Source: Rhodobacteraceae bacterium UBA6796
GTDB lineage: Bacteria; Pseudomonadota; Alphaproteobacteria; Rhodobacterales; Rhodobacteraceae
Reading direction: 5' to 3'
Assembly (NCBI GenBank): GCA_002452815.1
Contig: DKFM01000015.1
Coordinates: 93,799 to 157,798, forward strand
DNA length: 64,000 nt
Under the pieces are notes generated by a model. It was given only the letters and a program-made list of their open reading frames with translations. It ran no database searches and was not told where the DNA came from. Of this stretch, positions 53,500 to 61,056 are shown piece after piece. Position numbers and translations under genes: made by a program. Positions within the stretch are counted from its first letter, which is position 1; each line of letters opens with the position of its first letter.

Positions 53500-55920
53500 T
53501 CATGACCTAACCATCCATGTGTCCGTGCTGACTTTTTCGAGTGTAAACCAGCTATTGCTGGCGAACGACGTTGCGCCCTTGAACGTCACTGATCCGGCCA
53601 GTGTTACACTGCCCGTACCCAGCACGACAAACGGGATCACCACACCGATAGGCAACGGGTCAACCGCATTAGTTGGAACCGTCAGCGTGATCGCTGACCC
53701 GGACTGCATGTTGTTGGTTTTTCCGATATATGCGGCGCTCAGGGTCTGCGCGGTGCTGAATCGCAGGACCACATTACCAGACCCAGGCATCGGGTTGAGA
53801 CGCACATAACCGCCAGTATCCAATTCGTCATAATCGCCTCTCGGATCCTCAACATACACCAGTGAGCCTGCGATGTTGCTCGACATGCGAGTACTGACGG
53901 CCCCGCTCGCTTTCTTTGCTGTAACACCACGCAGGTAGTGACGTGCAGAAGAATGATTTGCCCGGAACGCCGCCTTTGTGCTCGCAATCCCAGTGATTTC
54001 GACATTTGCAGCCGTGATGCGCGCAGCACCATTGTCAGCCACCACCATGCCAGCGCCATGCCCGCCGCCCTGGTCAACAACGGACAGGCGACCACCGTCG
54101 ATTACGATCTCGCCGTTTCCGGACGTGCCGGTCGATATCGCGGAGCTTTCGCCTTCTACAATGCTGTCGCGCAGGGATAGAACACCACCATCGTGCCCAG
54201 AGAAGCCTACATAGAACCCGGTCGCCTTGACGTTCTTTTCAATCCGCGTCTTGTCGATATTCACGCGGCCAACGCCACCCGCGGCATTGGCTGAAATCTC
54301 TGCCAGATAGGTTGCCGCGCCGTCGTCGTCTGACCCATCGACATGGCACCCGATGGCAGAAATGTTGTCGATCTGGCGCGCTCCCTGATCACCGTCAGTG
54401 TTCAGGATGCACAACGCCCGATTTCCGCTTTTCCCGCCACACGCGATCCATCCACTGTTTTTGATCGTGCTGGTTACGGTTCCGGATTCGTCGCTTTCCA
54501 GCGCAGCGATCATGACGCGCGCAGAGTGCGATACCCCTGTGCATCCGATGTACCAGATGTTATCGATGTCGGCCCCGTAATACGGGTCCGCGGCTGCGCC
54601 AATCGGCACGAATTGGAAAAGATCGTCACCAGCGCGGGCATTCCGCACATTCTGGATCAATCCGTTTCGTCCGCCCAGGCAGCGCATGAAACCGGTCCCA
54701 AACGTGGTGCTGTCCGTTCCACCGGTGATGTTGCTCATCGAAAACTCGTTGCCGCCGAATACGAAAGCCTGGCCGCCATAGTAGCCGTCAATGTGGACGT
54801 CAGAGACGCGCCAGCGATCTCCCAGCAGCGCAAACAGTTTGCCGGTCTGAGTCGGAGATGCCGGACCGACCGTGAAACCACGAAGGTCGAAGTCGTCAGT
54901 AGCCGTGCCCCATATCGCCCTGGAAAACAGCCCAGATGCGGCGGCGGATGTGGCCGAAAATCCTTTGCTGAAGTAGGTCCCGGAGAGATTGAGCCGCATC
55001 CCGCTCTCAATACGGACCGGTTCCTCACACAGCACCGTCAGTCGATCCGGATCGGTAATGGTAATGCCAGCAGGCGCAAGTTCGGAAATGAATCCGCTCA
55101 ACGTCCCCGCGCCGTCGTTGGCTGGGTTGTAGAGCCCTCCCAGCAGCGCGCGTAACGTGACTCCGTTGCGCAGATAGCTTTGCATCGACGTGACCAGGGC
55201 TGGAGCGTAAACCGCTCGCCCGCTCGGATCAGCGGAATCGATTGCCCCAAGCGCAGTCACACTCGGCACCGTAGCAACATCGGCAGCAACCTGCAGCGCG
55301 TCAGCTGCGTATTCGCGAGCCGATTTGGTGCCGACCCCGCCAGGCTCCGTGCCGGTCGCCCATGCCTTGGCCAGCTCGGCATCGGGCCGGATCTTAGTCA
55401 AAAAGACAGCGACCCCACCAACACGCTGATAAATAGAAACGCCATCGCCATCGGTTTCTGCCACGACAAATGTCCCGCCATCGGCAGTGGCGTCCATGCC
55501 GCTTGCGAGGTCTGCAAATACCAAACCGGCAGCGGATAGCGCAGCGATGAGCGCGAGATCTCCGGCACGTCGATCACTCGCCTCCGCCTCGACAGCCTCA
55601 GAGATCCTCGCCGCAGATACGGCGCCGACAGGCAAATCCCCGATCCACACCCAATCTCCAGCGCCGGTCGCGCCGTCCTTGCGATAAATGCCGTTCTCCT
55701 CGGTATCCCCCCATACAGTGCCGAGCGCACCAGCATCCCAGAGCAGATCTGCTGCGAGCTCGGTCAAGGTCTCGTATGCCGGTCCGCCGATCCGCGCCCA
55801 GATCTGTTGAGCAAACATATCAACTGACTGTCGCCCGGTAGACCCGAGCCGGTTGACGATCACCTCGTCTGCCAAATAAACGGCGCCAATCTCTGTCGTT
55901 GCGCTGCCCAAGGTTGTCAT
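53500..55920 (-). CDS. Large phage tail fibre / tailspike with beta-helix
   Basis: The 806-residue protein is the last gene of the tail operon. The N-terminal 240 residues look like a tail-attachment region (GTVWGDTEENGIYRKDG; AREYAADALQVAADVA). From about 250 to 690 there are repeated short beta strands with Asn/Gly/Ile ladders (SNITGGTDSTTFGTGF; VNIDKTRIEKN; EIVIDGGRLSVVD) typical of right-handed parallel beta-helices of tailspikes. Some such proteins are glycan depolymerases. The C-terminal part has FSTAQTLSAAYIGKTNN. Its ATG overlaps the tip-protein stop by one base. Receptor binding is likely, enzymatic activity is unproven. Confidence 0.8.
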   Translation of the reverse strand: MTTLGSATTEIGAVYLADEVIVNRLGSTGRQSVDMFAQQIWARIGGPAYETLTELAADLLWDAGALGTVWGDTEENGIYRKDGATGAGDWVWIGDLPVGAVSAARISEAVEAEASDRRAGDLALIAALSAAGLVFADLASGMDATADGGTFVVAETDGDGVSIYQRVGGVAVFLTKIRPDAELAKAWATGTEPGGVGTKSAREYAADALQVAADVATVPSVTALGAIDSADPSGRAVYAPALVTSMQSYLRNGVTLRALLGGLYNPANDGAGTLSGFISELAPAGITITDPDRLTVLCEEPVRIESGMRLNLSGTYFSKGFSATSAAASGLFSRAIWGTATDDFDLRGFTVGPASPTQTGKLFALLGDRWRVSDVHIDGYYGGQAFVFGGNEFSMSNITGGTDSTTFGTGFMRCLGGRNGLIQNVRNARAGDDLFQFVPIGAAADPYYGADIDNIWYIGCTGVSHSARVMIAALESDESGTVTSTIKNSGWIACGGKSGNRALCILNTDGDQGARQIDNISAIGCHVDGSDDDGAATYLAEISANAAGGVGRVNIDKTRIEKNVKATGFYVGFSGHDGGVLSLRDSIVEGESSAISTGTSGNGEIVIDGGRLSVVDQGGGHGAGMVVADNGAARITAANVEITGIASTKAAFRANHSSARHYLRGVTAKKASGAVSTRMSSNIAGSLVYVEDPRGDYDELDTGGYVRLNPMPGSGNVVLRFSTAQTLSAAYIGKTNNMQSGSAITLTVPTNAVDPLPIGVVIPFVVLGTGSVTLAGSVTFKGATSFASNSWFTLEKVSTDTWMVRS

Positions 55921-58900
55921 CAGATGATCTCCATAGAAAATGGGCCGCTGACCGGGCCAGGTGCGCCATCGGCGTTCTGCGGTTCCAGCCAGACGTAATG
56001 GGTGCCTGCGCTCAGACAGGCAGAGGTTTCGAGGTAGGCGACGACATCGTCGATCGTGCCGTCAAAATCCGTATCCGCGCGCCACTCGATCGTGTCGTTG
56101 CCCGTCACGGCCTGGATACGATCCCGGATCAGGCCGTCGGCCGCTGCCGGAGACCCGGGACGATCGGACCCACCGCTCAGATAAGCGGTGATCGTCCCGG
56201 CCGTGCGGGCGCCGATCTGGTATCCGATGCGGTAGTATTTGCCAGACGTCGCAGCGAGAGATTGCGACAGTGCATCCGCCGTGCCAGGTGTATGCACAGC
56301 AACACCGCCAGATATCGACCATCCTGGGCCAGAGGTCCAATCCCCGGCGTTGTTCATGGCGCCGCCGCCGATCAGATTATCGCGGGTGGTGTCGCCCAGG
56401 GCCGTGGAATAGCTTTGCTGCGGTGCGACAGCGAGCAACCCTCCAACCGCATCCGTTTCGCGGTCCAGCATGGCCGAGGTGGAGCGATACACCTGAATCT
56501 GCGTCGTGGCCATGTCGGCGCCAGTTGCAAACTGGATCAGTGCGCCGCCGAGGAGCGTCGTGATCATGATCGAGTCGTCATCCAGCGCCGATGGCAGATC
56601 AGCGTCACCAGATCCCACGGTGATCGATACCGTGGCCGAGTAGGGCCCAGTCACGCCTGTCGCGCTCACGCCTGCAGCGCGCAGCTCGACAATCTGCCCT
56701 GTAGCGTAGGCATCAATATACCCGCCACCGCTGGCTGCTGGCAGGGTCTCGACGCTCCAGGTCGGCACGCCGCTCAGTCGGTGCTCAAGCTGATAGGCCG
56801 CTGTGACCACAGCCCCGGATCCGGGCTCCAGGGCATACTGGATCCTGTTAGCCACGCCGGTGCCGTCAATGCCGGAGGTCAGGCCAGTAAACCGCGGCGC
56901 GCTCGGCTGCAGCAGATTGGCGTCGATCTCTGCGCCTACACGGCTGGACCAGGCGGGGATCTCGGTTGCGGCCAACACCTCGTCGATCTGCGGGGCCGCA
57001 TCCACGGTGCGGATGATCGCACACATATCCTGCGTAGCCTCGATCTTGGTCACGATTTGGGCGTAGCTTTCGACCGCTGCCGGGCCGAAATGCACCACAT
57101 CTCCCACCAGCGGCATTGGCCCAATACCGGTCAGCGTCAAAATCCGGGTCCGTCCTGGAACCGTCCTGACGGTGCGCACGATCGACACTCCGACCGTGTC
57201 TGGATCCTCTCCTGGTTCCGTCTCTTCGAACACCCGGAACCTGACAGCATAAGCCTCGCCTGTGGCCATTTCGACGTCGTCGTCGATCTCCACCAACCAG
57301 TTGAGAATGGATTTGACACGCGCGGCTGTCTGCACCCGACTGAGGACATCATGGCTCAGCGCAATGGCATCGCCACGAGTCGCTGTGCGCACCGCGCCGT
57401 CCTGGGTGACCTCATAGGTGTCTGGGCGGTGGATCGTCTCCAACTGGCGGCGCCGCGCCTCCCGCCATACCTCATCCGCATGTACCTTGCCGGGAAGGCT
57501 CAGTTGCTCAGTCAGGGTGATTTCGCCGTCGTATCCGGGCCACGGCACAACGCGCTCGGTCTCCTGGTAATCATTCCCGGCGTCCTGGAATTTAACGGTG
57601 AACGCGTGCGGCGGGTCGATATAGGCGCGAGACCATTTGAACCCCCAGCTGTTGCGCGGGTTGATGTGATCCACGATCAGCGTGTCGATCAGGGGCCGGT
57701 CGATGACCACGCCCCAGCGGATTCCATCATGCCGGGGGGTCGCGCGACCGGCGGCCGCGATTTCTGCCAGCACATCGCGCAGCGTCGTGCCTGCGGTATC
57801 CAGTACTGCATTATAGGTCAGCGACTGATCTCGACCCCACACAGCCCAGTCCTGCAACTGCGCTAGATCCAGTCCGCCATCGACCACCGCTTTCGGATTG
57901 CTCGGGTGCTGCAGCACCTCGCGGTAGGCAGCTGCGGGGCTGTCAGAGACACGCCGCACCCAACTGCCGCTCGTGGCGTCCCAATCGCGGCAGATCCGGC
58001 TGACGAGGCAGTTGAAATTGTCCAGGCTGCCGTTGATCTGGTGCGTGGCCTTGATGCGCAACGCCACCAGCGCCAGCGGCCGCGAATAGGCCAGAGGATA
58101 TTCCGGGCGCAGGGTCTGCAGCGCGGCCCACGTCGTGCGCTGCGAAATCTTGTTGTCGTCGGTCTCATCGGTCAGCATCGTCAGCCGCACCTGCCAACGC
58201 CCGCGTGACGGGAATTCCCACGTGTGCTGGCGGTAGAACCCCTCAGCTTTCTTGGCCGTGATACTGAGCTCGATAACCTCCTGCCATTCCTCAGCCTCGA
58301 TCAGACGGTGTTCGATGCGGACCGTGACACTGCGGGAGAGCTTCTTGCCCTCCGACGTATAGCGGATCAGCCCTCCGGGCCATGCGAGGACGACAGACGC
58401 TCCCGCCGCATCAGGCCCAGTGGTGCGCACCACGGGCGTCTCGATCGTCGGCGCGTCTTTGATGACCTCGCCGGCATCATCGCGCTGCAGCGGTCGCGTC
58501 AGCTCGACGCCAATCTGCTCTTCGACAACCGTCTGGGGATAGAGGCTGACCGGAAGTTCCGCGTCGATGCCATAGCGCACCTCAGTTTCGACCTCGTCAT
58601 ATTCGGCCAGCGAAGTCTCGCCCAGGCGCATGTCGTCGATCGCCACCTCGCCCTCGCCGAGGCAGAAGAGCGCGCGAACATACTGATCGTCACCGACGAT
58701 CTCGGTGTAGGGCGTAGCTGCGAACGGAGGCGCATAGCGCATCGTACCCAGCACGAATGGCACCACGCCACCAGGATCATATTTGTTGCGCCAGCCGGTG
58801 ATCGCATAGCTTTGGCGCTTTTCTGTGTCCGGTTTGACGGGCGGGATCAGCGCATTGATCAGCAGATTTCCGATGACGCTGACGCCCATCGCGCCTATCA

Positions 58901-59276
58901 GTGCCCATGTCGTTTCTGACAGGCCCAGGGTGCCCGCCATCCAGCCGCCGAAAACGCCGCCCAGAGCGACGGCAGCGATCGACACGACGATCGACAGGAC
59001 CGCCTTCAGTGCCCCTTTTCCTGGCACTGCCCGGATCACCACGCGCACACCTGCATGCGGGCGGCAGCGGTGCCAGAGCTCGCGCGGCACAATCTGGCTA
59101 CCGCTTGAAGTAACCAGTGCCACGCGCATACGGTCCAGATCGACCTCGTGTGCCCGCGGCATGGTGTGGGTGACGATATCTGCGACCGTGAGGCCGTGGG
59201 TCATCTCCAACTCGACACGACCAGCGCCGGGGTCGAACAGAGGCTCCGCCAGGACATGGATCGGGGGTTGCGTCAT
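55920..59276 (-). CDS. Phage tail tip / host-specificity protein (J-like)
   Basis: The ATG at 59276 gives 1118 residues. A short N-terminal domain is followed by a hydrophobic Gly-rich stretch (VLSIVVSIAAVALGGVFGGWMAGTLG) and then the QSYAITGWRNKYDPGGVVPFVLG segment and GEGEVAIDDMRLGETSLAEYDEVE, as in lambda J-type central tail fibre proteins. The C-terminal third contains fibronectin-like beta domains (AGVSATGVTGPYSATVSITVG). It closes the tail tip and probably contacts the receptor. The overlap with the NlpC/P60 gene is four bases. Confidence 0.88.
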   Translation of the reverse strand: MTQPPIHVLAEPLFDPGAGRVELEMTHGLTVADIVTHTMPRAHEVDLDRMRVALVTSSGSQIVPRELWHRCRPHAGVRVVIRAVPGKGALKAVLSIVVSIAAVALGGVFGGWMAGTLGLSETTWALIGAMGVSVIGNLLINALIPPVKPDTEKRQSYAITGWRNKYDPGGVVPFVLGTMRYAPPFAATPYTEIVGDDQYVRALFCLGEGEVAIDDMRLGETSLAEYDEVETEVRYGIDAELPVSLYPQTVVEEQIGVELTRPLQRDDAGEVIKDAPTIETPVVRTTGPDAAGASVVLAWPGGLIRYTSEGKKLSRSVTVRIEHRLIEAEEWQEVIELSITAKKAEGFYRQHTWEFPSRGRWQVRLTMLTDETDDNKISQRTTWAALQTLRPEYPLAYSRPLALVALRIKATHQINGSLDNFNCLVSRICRDWDATSGSWVRRVSDSPAAAYREVLQHPSNPKAVVDGGLDLAQLQDWAVWGRDQSLTYNAVLDTAGTTLRDVLAEIAAAGRATPRHDGIRWGVVIDRPLIDTLIVDHINPRNSWGFKWSRAYIDPPHAFTVKFQDAGNDYQETERVVPWPGYDGEITLTEQLSLPGKVHADEVWREARRRQLETIHRPDTYEVTQDGAVRTATRGDAIALSHDVLSRVQTAARVKSILNWLVEIDDDVEMATGEAYAVRFRVFEETEPGEDPDTVGVSIVRTVRTVPGRTRILTLTGIGPMPLVGDVVHFGPAAVESYAQIVTKIEATQDMCAIIRTVDAAPQIDEVLAATEIPAWSSRVGAEIDANLLQPSAPRFTGLTSGIDGTGVANRIQYALEPGSGAVVTAAYQLEHRLSGVPTWSVETLPAASGGGYIDAYATGQIVELRAAGVSATGVTGPYSATVSITVGSGDADLPSALDDDSIMITTLLGGALIQFATGADMATTQIQVYRSTSAMLDRETDAVGGLLAVAPQQSYSTALGDTTRDNLIGGGAMNNAGDWTSGPGWSISGGVAVHTPGTADALSQSLAATSGKYYRIGYQIGARTAGTITAYLSGGSDRPGSPAAADGLIRDRIQAVTGNDTIEWRADTDFDGTIDDVVAYLETSACLSAGTHYVWLEPQNADGAPGPVSGPFSMEII

Positions 59277-59689
59277 CGCCGCGCCTCCGAGATCATCTGC
59301 ACATGCCGCCAATGCCCGGTGAACCGGTGTGCCCATGGCCCGCGCCGATAATCGGCCAGCACGGCATGCGTCTGCCCGATGTGGATCATCAGCCCATGCT
59401 GGATCACGATGCCGACATGGCTGCTCAGACGCCCGCGCCTAAACACCGCAATGTCGAACGCGAGCGCGTCTCCGGTGACCGGGATCCACAGAGGTGATGA
59501 TTGCGCGCCGTCGATCAGGGCCGCAATCTCACCATGCTCTTCGACCGAGCCATAGCCCAGATACTCGGGCAGTGTGATCCCGATTTCCTCGCGATAGATG
59601 ACATGCGCCAGGCCCCAGCAATCGGCTCCCTTGGCCGAGCGGCCATGATCGACAGAGGGGATGCCGACATATCGGTTTGACCAGGTCAT
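59273..59689 (-). CDS. NlpC/P60-type tail peptidase
   Basis: A 138-residue cysteine peptidase with the catalytic Cys in KGADCWGLAHVIY and the His in SSHVGIVIQHG, followed by a HIGQTHAV segment. In siphophages the equivalent protein sits at the tail tip and opens peptidoglycan during DNA entry. The ATG at 59689 fits the family N-terminus (MTWSNRYVGIPS); upstream extension to 59776 is shadow. It is followed by the tip protein with overlap. Confidence 0.88.
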   Translation of the reverse strand: MTWSNRYVGIPSVDHGRSAKGADCWGLAHVIYREEIGITLPEYLGYGSVEEHGEIAALIDGAQSSPLWIPVTGDALAFDIAVFRRGRLSSHVGIVIQHGLMIHIGQTHAVLADYRRGPWAHRFTGHWRHVQMISEARR

Positions 59690-59788
59690 GCCGCAGTCCC
59701 CGCGTTTTGGTTGTGCGACTCGGTGGATCGAGCGCACACTTTCAACGCGCGGATACTGCGCGAATATTTGAGCCAAAGGAGTTTGCAG

Positions 59789-60106
59789 ATGGAAATGAAC
59801 CCGCTGACATTCGGCAGCATCACATACTTCCCACGCGTGGAGGGAGAGGATCGCCCAGCATACTTCTCGGTCAGTTTCATCATCGGATGCACCCAGGACC
59901 CGGAAAAAATTCCGGTCGGCAATACGTTTGAGTTTTCCGTTGGCGTTCCGACTGAGACGGGCGATCGGTCATATTCCGAGGTTGAGGATGCTGGGGCACG
60001 CCAAATTCCGATTGCACTCCGGGCTCTCGCGGATGCCGTTGAGCGGGATCTCGAGCGATCGGCGCTGGAGCGTTCCCAAAGGGAAGAACTGGGGAAGTCG
60101 TCATAG
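59789..60106 (+). CDS. Plus-strand small gene inside the tail operon (moron-like)
   Basis: A perfect AAAGGAG at 59775-59781, seven bases before the ATG at 59789, supports translation. The 105-residue product (MEMNPLTFGSITYFPRVEGED; YFSVSFIIGCTQDPEKI; then an acidic/basic helix ALADAVERDLERSAL) looks like a real soluble protein with one Cys and a coiled C-terminus, but I recognise no family. It lies opposite to all neighbouring tail genes in the 420-base gap between the DUF1833-type and NlpC/P60 genes. An independent gene in this position fits a phage moron. Confidence 0.65.
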   Translation: MEMNPLTFGSITYFPRVEGEDRPAYFSVSFIIGCTQDPEKIPVGNTFEFSVGVPTETGDRSYSEVEDAGARQIPIALRALADAVERDLERSALERSQREELGKSS

Positions 60107-60109
60107 TTG

Positions 60110-60637
60110 TCACCTCCAGAGACCTGGAAATTTTTGACGGGTCATGCGCCCCGACGGGAAATGCTCAAGCTCGATCTCCTCACGCCCCAGCGACAGCACG
60201 ATTTCCGCAGCCGTGCCCTCTGATGTGGTCATCCGCATGTCGTGCCACTCGCCTTCGATCACATCGGGCGACGACGCCAGCACCACGGCCATCGCCACCG
60301 TGGCCTGGCCCGTGAATGAGCGCAGAACCTCAACAATCCTGGCATCCAGATTTTCGAGCACGAGCTGGGCGGCTGCCGGGGCCTCAGCGTCATCGTCTGG
60401 CAGCACAGCCGAGGCGATGATCCACAGATAGGGCTCCGTCTCCGGGTCAGCCCCGCGCCAACTGGATCTGGTGCCGTAGATCAGTGGCTCCTCGGACAGT
60501 TGTTCGGTGTTGTCCGTGCTCAGACGGATCGGCGCCTCCAGATCAGGATGCGTGATATCGAACAGCACCACCTCGATTTCGGCGCTGTTGGCGTCTTGCT
60601 GCGCAGCCCGCGCATTCAGTGAGATACGGTGGCTCAT
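60110..60637 (-). CDS. Phage minor tail protein, DUF1833 family
   Basis: The 175-residue protein begins MSHRISLNARAAQQDANSAEIEVVLF and has the DUF1833 pattern: FDITHPDLEAPIRLSTDN, PYLWIIASAVLPDDDAEAP, AQLVLENLDARIVEVLRSF and an EGEWHDMRM segment. It is a small tail-tip assembly protein. It overlaps the following upstream gene by four bases. Confidence 0.82.
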   Translation of the reverse strand: MSHRISLNARAAQQDANSAEIEVVLFDITHPDLEAPIRLSTDNTEQLSEEPLIYGTRSSWRGADPETEPYLWIIASAVLPDDDAEAPAAAQLVLENLDARIVEVLRSFTGQATVAMAVVLASSPDVIEGEWHDMRMTTSEGTAAEIVLSLGREEIELEHFPSGRMTRQKFPGLWR

Positions 60638-61056
60638 GGCATCACCACGACTTGAAACTGTTTGCGGAATTCGATGCCCTGGATGGTCTCGATCGGCGGC
60701 TGATCCCCCCACGAGCAGAGCCAACGCGCAGCAATCAGCAGCGGCGTGCCCAGCTCGTCGGTGAGCGGCATGCCGCTCTCATCCAGCAGAGGCCAGCCAT
60801 CACGCGTCGGGTCTGGCATCCAGAACAGCACCGATCCCTCCGTGCAGTCGTCGTGATAGAAATTGTCGAACAGGGTGCGCTGATGATCGGACAGGATGCA
60901 CGACAGGCTGACCATCCGTGCCACCGCCGAAAACCGGCGCCGGTATCCAGGCGGGCCGTTTTCGAAACCCCGCTTGCGGCGGGCATCCTGCGGCTGCAGC
61001 TGATAGCTGTCGCGCTCCGGCTTGGGCAGATCTGCGGGCCACTCGGGATAGCTCAT
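60634..61056 (-). CDS. Hypothetical phage tail protein
   Basis: A 140-residue protein, MSYPEWPADLPKPERDSYQLQ, with GPPGYRRRFSAVARMV, DHQRTLFDNFYHDDCTEGSVLFWM and a C-terminal IEFRKQFQVVVM. Proteins of similar size and pattern stand between tape measure and DUF1833 in many alphaproteobacterial siphoprophages. It is coupled by four-base overlaps to both neighbours, so it is surely part of the tail module, but its precise role is unknown. Confidence 0.75.
   Translation of the reverse strand: MSYPEWPADLPKPERDSYQLQPQDARRKRGFENGPPGYRRRFSAVARMVSLSCILSDHQRTLFDNFYHDDCTEGSVLFWMPDPTRDGWPLLDESGMPLTDELGTPLLIAARWLCSWGDQPPIETIQGIEFRKQFQVVVMP

Noticed and set aside
55899..57866. 655-residue plus-strand ORF
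   Set aside because: Antisense to the J-like tip gene; composition is Arg/His/Pro-rich and there is no ribosome site.
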